NCBI GenBank assembly: GCA_965202895.1
Contig: OZ241901.1
Span: 186,001-250,000, forward strand
Source: JAJDXW01 sp965202895
GTDB taxonomy: Bacteria > Pseudomonadota > Gammaproteobacteria > HK1
Length of the DNA stretch: 64,000 nucleotides
Direction: 5' to 3'
The position numbers and the translations under genes were made by a program. The number at the start of each line of letters is the position of its first letter. Within the stretch, counting starts at the first letter, position 1. This document shows, piece after piece, positions 33,514 to 42,574 of this stretch. Below the pieces are notes generated by a model that saw nothing but the letters and a program-made list of their open reading frames with translations, searched no databases and had not been told where the DNA came from.

Positions 33514-34515
33514 TCACAGCCACTTCTCCCGGAGGGCGTCCCGGCAGTGGTAGGTGATGATGAGGTCGGCGCCCGCGCGGCGGATCCCCATCAGGTTCTC
33601 CCGCACGACCCGGGCCTCGTCGAGCCAGCCGCGGGCCGCCGCGGCCTTGACCGCCGCGTACTCGCCGGAGACGTTGTAGGCCGCGAGCGGCAGGGTCGTC
33701 GCGGCGCGGACCGCGGCGACGACGTCGAGGTAGGCGAGGGCGGGCTTCACCATGAGCACGTCCGCGCCCTCGCTCTCGTCGAGCTCCGCCTCGCGTACCG
33801 CCTCGAGCGCGTTGCGGCAGTCCATCTGGTAGCTCTGGCGGTCTCCGTGGGCGGGGGCCGAGTCCGCGGCGTCGCGAAACGGCCCGTAGTACGCGGACGC
33901 GTACTTGGCGGTGTAGGAGAGGATCGCGACGCCGCCGAGACCTTCCGCGTCGAGCGCGTCGCGGATGGCCGCCACCCGCCCGTCCATCATGTCCGACGGG
34001 GCGACCACGTCGGCCCCGGCGCGGGCATGGCTGAGCGCGGTCTCGACCAGAGGCCGGAGGGAGCGGTCGTTGTCCACGCCGCCGCCCTCGATCAGCCCGC
34101 AGTGGCCGTGGTCGGTGTAGGCGCACAGGCACACGTCGGTCATGACGACGAGGCCGTCCCCGAACGCCGCCTTGAGCCGGCCCACCGCCCGCTGCACCGC
34201 CCCTTGCGCATCGGCCGCGGCCTCGCCGCCGGGAGACTTCGCCCCTTTGGCCGGGTGTCCGAACAGGAGCACCGAACGGATCCCGAGCGCGAGGTCGGAC
34301 TCCACCTGCCGGAGGAGGGTCTCCACCCCCATGAGGGAGATCCCCGGCATGGACGGTACGGGCTCCTCGGCCCGGTCGGCGGGAAGCACGAAGTGGGGCA
34401 GGACGAGCTGGGCCGGGGAGATGCGGGTCTCCGCCACCAGGTCGCGGATCGCCCCGGTCCGGCGCAGCCGCCGAGGCCGGACCCGGCCCGGAAGGGTGAT
34501 CGTCAGGTCGCGCAT
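33514..34515 (-). CDS. hemB: Delta-aminolevulinic acid dehydratase (porphobilinogen synthase)
   Basis: The product has 333 residues. The zinc cysteines C129, C131 and C139 (VCLCAYTDHGHCG) place it in the Zn-dependent class. The Schiff-base lysines are K204 (SYTAKYAS) and K257 (LMVKPALAYLD). It joins two 5-aminolevulinate molecules into porphobilinogen. Its start lies 13 bases inside hemD, indicating coupling within hemC-hemD-hemB. Confidence 0.96.
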   Translation of the reverse strand: MRDLTITLPGRVRPRRLRRTGAIRDLVAETRISPAQLVLPHFVLPADRAEEPVPSMPGISLMGVETLLRQVESDLALGIRSVLLFGHPAKGAKSPGGEAAADAQGAVQRAVGRLKAAFGDGLVVMTDVCLCAYTDHGHCGLIEGGGVDNDRSLRPLVETALSHARAGADVVAPSDMMDGRVAAIRDALDAEGLGGVAILSYTAKYASAYYGPFRDAADSAPAHGDRQSYQMDCRNALEAVREAELDESEGADVLMVKPALAYLDVVAAVRAATTLPLAAYNVSGEYAAVKAAAARGWLDEARVVRENLMGIRRAGADLIITYHCRDALREKWL

Positions 34516-35363
34516 CTCGTCGCCTCCATCATCGCCTCCAGCAGTCCCCGCAGGCCGGGGCGGGACGCCTCGCCGGTCACCTCGAGCCCCGCCGCGCAGG
34601 CCGCCTCCGTCGTCGACGGGCCGATCGTGAAGATACCGGGTGCGGTATCCAATCGCACCTGGTTCACGAAGCCGGTGACCGCGGAGGGGCTCGCGAGAAG
34701 GACGGTGTCCGCTCCCAGGGCGGAGGCCGCCCGCTTGCGGGGGGGCTCGGGCGCCGGCAGGGTGCGGTACACGTCGAGCCGGGTGCACGCATGGCCGGCG
34801 GAGCGGATGGTCTCCTCGAAGGCGCGGCCGGCGTTCTCCGCCACCGCGAGCAGCACCCGGTCGCCGGGACCGAGCCGGGGGGCGAGCGCTTCGGCGAGCG
34901 ACGCGGCGGTTCCGGCGCGCTCGGCGCCATCGGCGGCGGCGCCCGCGAGGTCCACGCGGCCGAACGCGTCGGCGGCCGCCCTCGCGGTGGCGGGGCCTAT
35001 CGCGGCCACCCCCAGCCCGTCGGGGAGGGCGCCGGGAAGGGTGCCGGAGAGCCGGCTCGGGAGCCCGTCGGGAAGGGCGGCCGGCGCCGCGCCCGGAGCG
35101 AGGTCCGGCCGCGGCGCCTCCCCCGCGCCGCCGCCGAGCCTCGCGCACGCGGCCACCCCGCGCCGGGAGGTGAACGCGATCCACCGGGCCTCGGCGAGCT
35201 CCGCGGCGAGCCGGGCGCGCAGCTCCGGGGTATCGACGTCGCGGCACTCGATGCACGGAAGGATCACCGGAACGGCGCCGAACCCCTCGATCTCCGCCGC
35301 CCAGGCCGCGCAGTCCTCCTCTTCCCGGGTGAGGAGGACCCTGCGTCCGGCGAGACCGATCAC
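34503..35363 (-). CDS. hemD: Uroporphyrinogen-III synthase
   Basis: The product has 286 residues from the GTG at 35363, which overlaps the hemC stop (GTGA). VLLTREEEDCAAWAAEIEGF and the C-terminal FTIGPSTTEAACAAGLEV are typical of this poorly conserved family, as is ADTVLLASPSAVTGFV. A Pro/Leu-rich insertion (about 95-118) lengthens it relative to the usual 250 residues. It closes hydroxymethylbilane into uroporphyrinogen III. Confidence 0.9.
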   Translation of the reverse strand: MIGLAGRRVLLTREEEDCAAWAAEIEGFGAVPVILPCIECRDVDTPELRARLAAELAEARWIAFTSRRGVAACARLGGGAGEAPRPDLAPGAAPAALPDGLPSRLSGTLPGALPDGLGVAAIGPATARAAADAFGRVDLAGAAADGAERAGTAASLAEALAPRLGPGDRVLLAVAENAGRAFEETIRSAGHACTRLDVYRTLPAPEPPRKRAASALGADTVLLASPSAVTGFVNQVRLDTAPGIFTIGPSTTEAACAAGLEVTGEASRPGLRGLLEAMMEATRCAT

Positions 35364-36385
35364 GGGCTCCCGCCGGCCCGCCGGCCCGCCGCGGCTTCGG
35401 CCGGAACGGCCGGGGCGGCCGGAGCGGCCGACAGCGCCCTCCACAGGTGCTCGGCCAGCATCCGCGGACGAGCGCCCCGTGCGGTCTCTCGGCACACCTC
35501 GCCGTCCCGTTCCATCATGGCGACCATCACGCTCTCGTTTCGGGCCGGGTCGTGCTCGCACCACGCGCCGAAGGCGAGCTCGCAGCCCCCCTCGAGGCGG
35601 GCGAGCAGCGCCCGCTCGGCGCCCACCGCCTCGCGCGTCCGGGCGTGGTCGAGCCGCGCCAGGGCCTCCCGGACCCGATGGTCGGACCGGCGGCACTGGA
35701 GCGCGAGCGCGCCCTGGGCCGGGGCCGGCACGAAGACCCGCGGGTCGAGGCGGACCACCTCCAGGCCGTCGAGGTCGAGGGGGGACGCGCCCCCGGCGCC
35801 CCCGGAATCGCCTCCGGGGGCACCGGGGTTGCCGCGGTCGCCGGCCCGCAGCCGCTCGAGGCCGGCCGCCGCGAGCAGGATCGCGTCGTAGCCGCCTTCG
35901 CGGAGCCGCCGGATACGGGTCAGGACGTTCCCCCGGAGCGACGCCGCCCGCACGTCGGGGCGGAAGTGCCCGAGCCAGACCTGCCGGCGAACGGAGGCGG
36001 TGCCGATGAGTGCGCCTTCCGGCACGGGGAGGAGCGATCCGGGGCGGGCGGCATCGGTGCGGCCGGCGCGGACGACGAGGGCGTCCGAGGGGTCCCGCCG
36101 CTCGGGCACCGCCGCCACCGCGAGCTCGTCGGGCGAGTCGGTCGGCAGGTCCTTGTGGGAGTGGACCGCGACGTCGATCGTCCCGTCGAGGAGCGCCTGC
36201 TCGATCTCGCGCACGAACACCCCCTGGGGGCCGATGGCGGCGAACGCGGGGGCGTTCGAACGGTCCCCGGCGGTAGAGATGACCACGATCTCGGTCTCGT
36301 GGCCGAGACGCTCGATCCGGGAGGCCGCGCCGGCCGCCTGGATGCGCGCCAAGTGGGAGCCGCGGGTGCCGATGCGCAGCTTCAC
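35360..36385 (-). CDS. hemC: Porphobilinogen deaminase (hydroxymethylbilane synthase)
   Basis: The product has 341 residues. LRIGTRGSHLARIQA opens the protein; VHSHKDLPT and IGTASVRRQ are active-site segments; C268 in LEGGCELAFGAWCE is the residue that binds the dipyrromethane cofactor. A Gly/Pro-rich insert lies at about 185-201. It is the first gene of hemC-hemD-hemB, each overlapping the next. Confidence 0.96.
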   Translation of the reverse strand: MKLRIGTRGSHLARIQAAGAASRIERLGHETEIVVISTAGDRSNAPAFAAIGPQGVFVREIEQALLDGTIDVAVHSHKDLPTDSPDELAVAAVPERRDPSDALVVRAGRTDAARPGSLLPVPEGALIGTASVRRQVWLGHFRPDVRAASLRGNVLTRIRRLREGGYDAILLAAAGLERLRAGDRGNPGAPGGDSGGAGGASPLDLDGLEVVRLDPRVFVPAPAQGALALQCRRSDHRVREALARLDHARTREAVGAERALLARLEGGCELAFGAWCEHDPARNESVMVAMMERDGEVCRETARGARPRMLAEHLWRALSAAPAAPAVPAEAAAGRRAGGSP

Positions 36386-36513
36386 GGGTGGGTCTCGGTC
36401 TTCCGCCGGATACGGGATACGGGATGCGGCCTGCGGCCCGTGCGGCCGGGCCGCGCCCCGATCCGCCCCGATCCGCCCGGAGCCTGCCGGCGGACCGGGC
36501 CGGGATCAGGCCC

Positions 36514-37311
36514 CTACGCCGCCTCGCGGACGAGACCCGACAAGCAGTCGTCGCCAAGGCATTCGATGGGCGTGAAGTCGCGGTGGGCGACCCATTCCGG
36601 CCGCTTGAAGCGGCGGATGTGGTTGTCCGTCCGGCACAGGCTCAGGTAGACGATGGTGCGGTCGAAGGGCGACATGTTGCTCGGACTGCCGTGCACCAGG
36701 TTGCCGTTGAACAGGATGATCGATCCGGCCCGGCCCTTGGGGGCGGCGAGGCCGCCTTGCTCGACGAGGCGGGCGATGGTGGCGTCGTCGATGGTCCAGA
36801 GGGGGTAGCTCGTGGTCTCGACGTCGTGGCCGGCTTCCAGGGTCCCCTCCTTGTGGCTGCGAGGGATGAACGTCAGCGCCCCGTTGAACTCCGTCACGTC
36901 GTCCAGGAACAGGGCGACGTTCATGGCCCGGCATTCCGGCATGAGGTCGTCGCGCGACCACACGCCGTAGTCCTGGTGCCACTGCCACACGTCCCCGTCG
37001 AACGCCGCCTTGGCGTTGATCTTGAACTGGTGCATGTAGACCCTCCCGCCGAGGATCTGCTCCACCGGGCGAATGAGCCGGGGATGCCGCCCGAGGCGGC
37101 GATACGCCTCGTTGTAGTGCTGGGCGGCGAACGCGGTGCGCGCGGTCCGCCCGTTCCGCTCCCGCACCACTTCCTTGCGGTCGCAGGCGAAGATCGCGTG
37201 CGCTTCGTGCAGGAGGAGGTCCGTTTCCGCCGGGCGGAAGACGCCGGGGAGGAAGACGTATCCCTCGTCGTCGAACCGCCGGAGCTGTTCGCCGGTGAGC
37301 TTGAGCGACAC
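36514..37311 (-). CDS. Phytanoyl-CoA dioxygenase family protein, ectoine-hydroxylase-like
   Basis: The product has 265 residues from the GTG at 37311, chosen because GGAGG lies seven bases upstream; an upstream ATG at 37461 would add a nonconserved segment. Fe(II)/2-oxoglutarate ligands are H112-x-D114 (WQWHQDYGVW) and H207 (GNLVHGSP). The sequence WHQDYGVWSRDDLMPECRAM resembles EctD, which hydroxylates ectoine, but no ectoine synthesis genes are seen here. It is divergent from the sugar ABC transporter. Confidence 0.82.
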   Translation of the reverse strand: MSLKLTGEQLRRFDDEGYVFLPGVFRPAETDLLLHEAHAIFACDRKEVVRERNGRTARTAFAAQHYNEAYRRLGRHPRLIRPVEQILGGRVYMHQFKINAKAAFDGDVWQWHQDYGVWSRDDLMPECRAMNVALFLDDVTEFNGALTFIPRSHKEGTLEAGHDVETTSYPLWTIDDATIARLVEQGGLAAPKGRAGSIILFNGNLVHGSPSNMSPFDRTIVYLSLCRTDNHIRRFKRPEWVAHRDFTPIECLGDDCLSGLVREAA

Positions 37312-37613
37312 TGCACTGCCTCCGCTCGTGGGCCCGTGCGGCGGGCGGAGGCCGGTCGGGACCACTATCGAACGGGGCGCGATCGGGACCACCGGAGCCA
37401 TTTCCCCGCGGCCGCCCGCCGATGCTAGCACAACGCCGGCTCCTCTCCCGCCCGCAACCACCCACCGCGCACATGCCTCGCCCGGACCCTCGCCCGGACC
37501 CTCGCTTGGCAGCCGACTCGGTTCGATGTAAGAATCCTTCGGACCCGGCCGGCGGCGGCCCCGGACCCTTCCCTGGGCCGCCGCCGGCGCGCAGCGAGGG
37601 AGAAAGCCCGCGC
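37312..37613. other. Divergent intergenic region
   Basis: About 300 bp separate the divergent dioxygenase and ABC-transporter genes and should hold both promoters. No operator or promoter was clearly recognised. Confidence 0.4.
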
Positions 37614-38354
37614 ATGTCCGTTCTCGCGATGCGAGGGATCTCGAAGAACTTCGGGGCCATCCAGGCCCTGGAGGACGTCGATTTCGACATCGGCGGCGGG
37701 GAGGTCGTGGGCCTCATGGGCGACAACGGCGCCGGCAAGTCCACCCTCGTCAAGATCATCGCCGGCAACTACCCCCCGAGCGCGGGGGAGATCCTCCTGG
37801 AGGGCGAGCCGGCCCACTTCCACCGGCCCCTCGACGCGCGCGAGAGCGGGATCGAGATCGTGTACCAGGATCTCGCGCTCTGCGACAACCTCACCGCCGC
37901 CGCCAACGTGTTCCTGGGGCGGGAGGTCAAGAAGTCGGTCGGCCCGATCCGCTTCCTCGACCACGGGACGATGTACGCGCGGGCCGCGCAGCTCTTCGCG
38001 GAGCTCAAGTCCGAGACCCGGCCGCGGGACGTGGTGCGCCAGATGTCGGGCGGGCAGCGCCAGGCGGTGGCGATCGCGCGCACCCGGCTGAGCGACCCCC
38101 GGATCGTGCTGATGGACGAGCCGACGGCCGCGATCTCCGTCCGCCAGGTGGCGGAGGTGCTCGACCTCATCCGCCAGCTCCGGGAGACCGATCACGCGGT
38201 GGTGCTCATCTCCCACCGAATGCCCGACGTGTTCAGCGTCTGCGACCGGGTCGCGGTGCTGCGGCGCGGCCGCAAGGTGGCCGACAAGCCGATCGCCGAG
38301 ACCTCGCCCGAGGAGATCACGGGCCTCATCACGGGAGCGATCGAGAGCGCATGA
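37614..38354 (+). CDS. Sugar ABC transporter ATP-binding protein (FrcA/RbsA-like, single domain)
   Basis: The product has 246 residues. Walker A is GDNGAGKST, the signature is MSGGQRQAVAIART, and Walker B is RIVLMDEPTAA. Proteins of this single-domain type (FrcA-like) serve fructose/ribose-class importers. The stop overlaps the permease start by 4 bases (ATGA). The order ATPase, permease, binding protein is compact and one transport system is evident. Confidence 0.93.
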   Translation: MSVLAMRGISKNFGAIQALEDVDFDIGGGEVVGLMGDNGAGKSTLVKIIAGNYPPSAGEILLEGEPAHFHRPLDARESGIEIVYQDLALCDNLTAAANVFLGREVKKSVGPIRFLDHGTMYARAAQLFAELKSETRPRDVVRQMSGGQRQAVAIARTRLSDPRIVLMDEPTAAISVRQVAEVLDLIRQLRETDHAVVLISHRMPDVFSVCDRVAVLRRGRKVADKPIAETSPEEITGLITGAIESA

Positions 38355-39369
38355 ACGAAGCGGCCGGACCGCCCCGGGGCCACGCGGCCATCGACGAGAC
38401 GGTGAGCGCACGGCGCGAGCTCACCGCGGCCGGCGCGTTCGTCCGCACCCAGCCGTTCTGGGTGATGGTCGCGATCCTGCTCATCGGGATCGTCATGTCG
38501 ATGGTGTCCGACGTGTTCCTGACCGAGCGGAACATGTACAACGTCACCCGGAACTTCGCGTTCTTCGGGATCATGGCCCTGGGGATGACCGCGGTGATCG
38601 TCACCGCGGAATCGACCTCTCGGTCGGCTCCCTCATGGGCCTCACCGGCATCGCGGCGGCCCTCGCGATGAACGCCGGATACTCCGTGGGCGCGGGCTTC
38701 GCCGCCTGCATGGGGACGGCGGTGCTGGTGGGCCTCGTCAACGGGGTGCTCATCGCGTACCTGCGGATGCAGCCCTTCGTGGTCACCCTCGGCATGCTCG
38801 CGATGGCCCGATCGATCGCCATGGTCATCTCGAACAACAAGATGTTCTACGAATTCGGCCCGGACCAGGACCTGTTCGAGTGGATCGGGGGGGAGAGCGT
38901 CCTCGGGGTCCCGAACCCGGTGTGGGTCCTCATCGTCCTGACCCTGGTCTTCGTCTTCGCCTTCCGCTACACCACCTGGGGGCGGTGGGTCTTCGCGGTC
39001 GGCGGCAACGCGGAGGCGGCCAAGCTCTCGGGCATTCCGGTCGAGCGGGTGGTCGTCTCGGTCTACGTCGTCTCGTCGAGCTGCGCGGGGCTCGCCGCCT
39101 TCCTGATGGTCGGGTGGTTCGGGTCGGTCACCAACGCGCTCGGGCTCACCTACGAGCTCAACGTGATCGCGGCCTCGGTCATCGGCGGCGCGAACCTCAT
39201 GGGCGGGATCGGCTATGCGATCGGGGCTCCGATCGGGGCGGCCCTCATGGAGCTGATCCGCAACTCGCTGCTGCTCGCCGGCATCGACGCCCTCTGGCAA
39301 CAGTTCTTCATCGGGCTGTTCATCATCCTCGCGGTGCTCCTGGAGCGGCTGCGGAACCGGGGCGGCTGA
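38351..39369 (+). pseudogene. Sugar ABC transporter permease (FrcC/RbsC-like) with a single-base frameshift
   Basis: The N-terminal part (MNEAAGPP through FFGIMALGMTAVIVTA) is in one frame and the rest (MGLTGIAAALAMNAGY to LLERLRNRGG) in another. At 38601-38612 the sequence reads ACCGCGGAATCGACC, whereas the family motif TAGIDLSVGS requires one more G. Everything else about the gene looks healthy, so this may be a sequencing or assembly error, or a very recent inactivation. With the base restored the product would be a roughly 340-residue BPD_transp_2 permease. Confidence 0.85.
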
Positions 39370-39486
39370 CCCCCGCTCCGGCCCCGGCCCCGGCCCCGGC
39401 TCCGGCTCCAGCTCCAGCTCCGGCCCCGCGAGACACCCATCCACCGGCAACCACCAACAGGCAACCACCAACCAGGGAGAAGCACC
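39370..39486. repeat. Low-complexity GGCTCC/GGCCCC-type hexanucleotide tract
   Basis: The 117-bp gap between permease and binding-protein genes begins with about eight CCGGCC/CCGGCT/CCAGCT hexamers. GGGAGA at 39475-39480 is the ribosome binding site for the next gene. Confidence 0.6.
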
Positions 39487-40488
39487 ATGCGAAAACTCGT
39501 CATTGCAGCGTGTACCGCCGCGATCGCCCTCGCGGGCGGAGCGGCCCTCGCGGACGGCCACGGAAAGCTGAAGCTCGCCCTCGTGCCGAAGGCGATGAAC
39601 AACCCGTTCTTCGACCTCGCGCGCGACGGCTGCTACAAGGCCCAGGCCGAAGAGGCCGACATCGAGTGCGTGTACATCGGACCGGGCGAGCACACCGAGC
39701 TCGAGCAGCTCCAGATCGTCCAGGACCTCATCAGCCAGGGTGTCGACGGGATCGCGGTCGCGCCGTCGAACGCGCCGGCGATGGCCAAGGTGCTGAAGGC
39801 GGCGGGGGGGGCCGGGATCCCGGTCATGACCTGGGACGCGGACGTCCTCGAGGAAGACAAGGGGGTGCGCGCCACCTACGTCGGGACGAAGAACTACGAC
39901 ATCGGCGTGAACCTCGCGAAGATCGCCCAGTCGCTCCAGCCGAACGGCGGCTCGCTCTGCCTCCAGACCGGCGGGGCGGCGGCGGCCAACCACAACGAGC
40001 GGCTTCAGGGGATCCGGGACACCCTCGGGGGCATGTCCGGCACCACCCCGCCGGGCAACAAGCTCACCGGCGAGAACGGCTGGACCGAGATCGGCGCATG
40101 CCCGCTCATCACCGACGACGACGGCAACAAGGCGGTCCAGGGCCTGACCGACATCCTCGCGGCCAACCCGGACCTCACCGCGTTCATCTCCACCGGCGCG
40201 TTCACCCAGTGGTACGACAACGCCTACCGTCAGGCGGTCGCTCCCTACAAGGCGAAGATGGACTCGGGGGCCCTCTCGATCATCGTCGCCGACACCCTGC
40301 CGATGCAGATGGCGCAGCTCATGGACGGGCTCTCCAACGGCCAAGTCGGCCAGCGTCCCTTCGAGATGGGCTACAAGTCGATGTTCATCCTCCGGGACCT
40401 AGTGAAGGGCATGGCGGTCGACGACCCGATCTACACCGGGCTCGACGTGTGCACCATGGAGAACGCGGCCACCTGCCTCGCGCAGTAG
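39487..40488 (+). CDS. Sugar ABC transporter periplasmic binding protein
   Basis: The product has 333 residues with a clear signal peptide (MRKLVIAACTAAIALAGGAA, cleavage after ALA). The mature part is a type I periplasmic binding protein of the ribose/fructose class (LALVPKAMNNPFFDLARDGC; ISQGVDGIAVAPSNA; PVMTWDAD). It delivers the sugar to the FrcA/FrcC-like membrane parts encoded just upstream; the sugar is not determined. Confidence 0.93.
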   Translation: MRKLVIAACTAAIALAGGAALADGHGKLKLALVPKAMNNPFFDLARDGCYKAQAEEADIECVYIGPGEHTELEQLQIVQDLISQGVDGIAVAPSNAPAMAKVLKAAGGAGIPVMTWDADVLEEDKGVRATYVGTKNYDIGVNLAKIAQSLQPNGGSLCLQTGGAAAANHNERLQGIRDTLGGMSGTTPPGNKLTGENGWTEIGACPLITDDDGNKAVQGLTDILAANPDLTAFISTGAFTQWYDNAYRQAVAPYKAKMDSGALSIIVADTLPMQMAQLMDGLSNGQVGQRPFEMGYKSMFILRDLVKGMAVDDPIYTGLDVCTMENAATCLAQ

Positions 40489-41157
40489 GCGGGCGGGGGC
40501 CGGTGCGGCCGGAGCCGGACGAGAACCGGATCAGGACGGCGGGGGCGGGGCGTCGGCCCTGCCCCCATCTCGTGCCGGGGCCGGATTCCGTTCCGGCGCC
40601 GCGAGTCCTGCCGCGATGGTGCCGGCCTCTCCGTCCCGACCGCTGGCCGCTGCTTCCTTTCCATATGCCGTCTCCACGGGCAAGCAACCGTACCCGTCCA
40701 GCAACCGCCCCCGTCTACCGTGGAGCAACCGGCCGGTCCCTGCGCAGGGAGGGCCATGCCGACCGGCTCACGGTCGCAGATGCGGACACGCCGGACGCGA
40801 AGGAGCGGTGCGCCGTTCCCAACCCATCCCTCGTCCCGATCCCTTGCACCCGGACCGGGAGGGCGGGGCGCCAGGTCGATTCCGCAGTGTGAAGCAGTCA
40901 CCGTGCTTCTCTGGCCGGCGGCGCGGCTCCTTCGCCGGCGGCCTCGGCGAACCCGCAGGAGCCGTCGAACCCGCGGGAGCCGGGAGCCGGGAGCCGAGGC
41001 CGCTCCGGGAACGCGGGGCGTAGACGAGGAGGGTGATGCAGGCCCCGGCGGGCCGTGCCGGTCCGTGAGGACGCCCCGGCCCGGAGGCCCGCAAGGTCGT
41101 TCTCGCATCGCGATTCGTGGCAGGATGGGAAGCGAAGCGCAACCGGAGGACAGACCC
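40489..41157. other. 670 bp without a supported gene
   Basis: Overlapping GC-rich frames on both strands show no recognisable protein. The 3' end holds the GGAGG (41145-41149) that serves the next gene. Confidence 0.45.
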
Positions 41158-41886
41158 GTGGCAAACCCGTTCACCCTCGAAGGCGCGCGCATCGCGGTCA
41201 CCGGCGCGGGCGGCGGCATCGGGTCGACGGCGGCGCGCCTCGCCGCCGGTCTCGGCGCCGACGTCCTGGTCTCGGACCTCGAGGCGCCCGACGCGGTCGC
41301 CGAGTCGGTCCGGGAGCGGGGCCGGCGGTCGGAAGCCGCCGCCCTCGACGTGACCGACCGCGCGGCGGTGGAGGCGTGGGCCGCGTCGTGCGGCGCGGTG
41401 GATGCCCTCATCGACTGCGCGGCCATCTGCCCCTTCGACGACTGGACCGAGGACGGATGGGACGAGGCCGCGGAGCGGGTGTTCGACGTCAACCTGCGCG
41501 GCCCGCTCCATCTCGTGCGTTCGTTCATGGGGTCGATGGCCGGGCGGGGCGGGGGCCGCATCGCGCTCGTCGGCTCGATCGCGGGACGGATCGGCGGCCT
41601 CGTCGCGGCGCCCCACTACGTCATGAGCAAGGGCGCCATCCACAGCTTCGTGCGCTGGTCGTCGCGCCGGGGGGCGCCGCACAACGTCCTCGTGAACGCG
41701 GTGGCGCCGGGGCCCGTCCGGACCCCGATGACCGCAGGCCAGACGTTCGACGACGCCCGCTTCCCGCTCGGAAGGATGGCGCGGGCGGAGGAGGTCGCGG
41801 GGCCTCTCGTGTTCCTCGTCTCCCCCGCCGCGAGCTACGTGAGCGGCGCGGTGCTCGACGTCAACGGCGCCATGCACTTCAGCTAG
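41158..41886 (+). CDS. Short-chain dehydrogenase/reductase
   Basis: The product has 242 residues from GTG 41158, with GGAGG eight bases upstream. The NAD(P)-binding motif is TGAGGGIGST, the active-site pair lies in PHYVMSKGAI (Y-x3-K), and NAVAPGPVRTPM is the usual PG loop. Asp at the end of beta-2 (LVSDLEAP) suggests NAD rather than NADP. It follows the sugar transporter but 670 bp away; a polyol or sugar dehydrogenase role is only a guess. Confidence 0.88.
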   Translation: MANPFTLEGARIAVTGAGGGIGSTAARLAAGLGADVLVSDLEAPDAVAESVRERGRRSEAAALDVTDRAAVEAWAASCGAVDALIDCAAICPFDDWTEDGWDEAAERVFDVNLRGPLHLVRSFMGSMAGRGGGRIALVGSIAGRIGGLVAAPHYVMSKGAIHSFVRWSSRRGAPHNVLVNAVAPGPVRTPMTAGQTFDDARFPLGRMARAEEVAGPLVFLVSPAASYVSGAVLDVNGAMHFS

Positions 41887-41901
41887 GAGGTGTTCACACC
41901 A

Positions 41902-41967
41902 ACGCAGTGCGTCGAAGATGAGAGCGAACACGACGAATCCGGGGAAGATCACGTCGAGCTTCTCGAA
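41902..41967 (-). pseudogene. IS5-type transposase C-terminal remnant
   Basis: The minus strand reads FEKLDVIFPGFVVFALIFDA, resembling the hydrophobic C-terminal end of IS5/IS4-group transposases. Only about 22 codons are left. Confidence 0.35.
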
Positions 41968-42099
41968 TCCTGAAATGACCATTCACCTGAGCTCTGTACG
42001 TAGTCAGGTACGGGATCGCATCGAGCACTTGCAGGTTCGACACGCACACGTTCCCTCGCTGCGCCGGCAGCAACGGCGCAACGTGTTCGCACCCGAGGC

Positions 42100-42252
42100 C
42101 ACTTCCCCAACGACCGCGAGGCGACGAAGCTGGTGTACCCGGCGCTGCGCGGGGTGCAGCGCAAGTGGCGAGCGCCGTCCCGGTTCTCGCATCAGGTACG
42201 CCCGGAGCTCGCGACCCGCTTCGGCGACCGGTTCGCGGTGGAGGCGTCGTGA
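42100..42252 (+). pseudogene. IS256 (mutator) transposase C-terminal remnant
   Basis: HFPNDREATKLVYPALRGVQ, followed by a KW and an FGDRF segment and a TGA at 42250, matches the C-terminus of IS256-family transposases. The rest of the gene is absent. Confidence 0.6.
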
Positions 42253-42574
42253 CCGGCCCCGCGATTTCCACCGCCTGCCCGCCGGCGCCTGGGCGAGTGG
42301 GGAACCCGCGTCCGTGGACCGCCCGTGGGAATCGCTTCGTGCCCCCGCTCGGGGGCGGATTCCGGTCGGCGAACTCGGGGGGGGGGCCTGGCTGCTGAAG
42401 CGACGGCCGGCCGGGCCGAACTCACTCGACCACCGCAGCCCGATCACGGAATCCCCGATACCTCCTCAATCCAGTTCTTCCTCGTCAGGACATCGACCGC
42501 AAGACCAATCTGACGCTCGGAAAATCGTTTCTTCCTCGTATTCCAGGCATAGGTGCATTCTATTACTTCGCCGA

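Noticed and set aside
40616..41060. ORFs between the sugar-binding protein and the SDR
   Set aside because: Arg/Gly/Pro-rich in all frames, no ribosome binding site, no recognisable motif.
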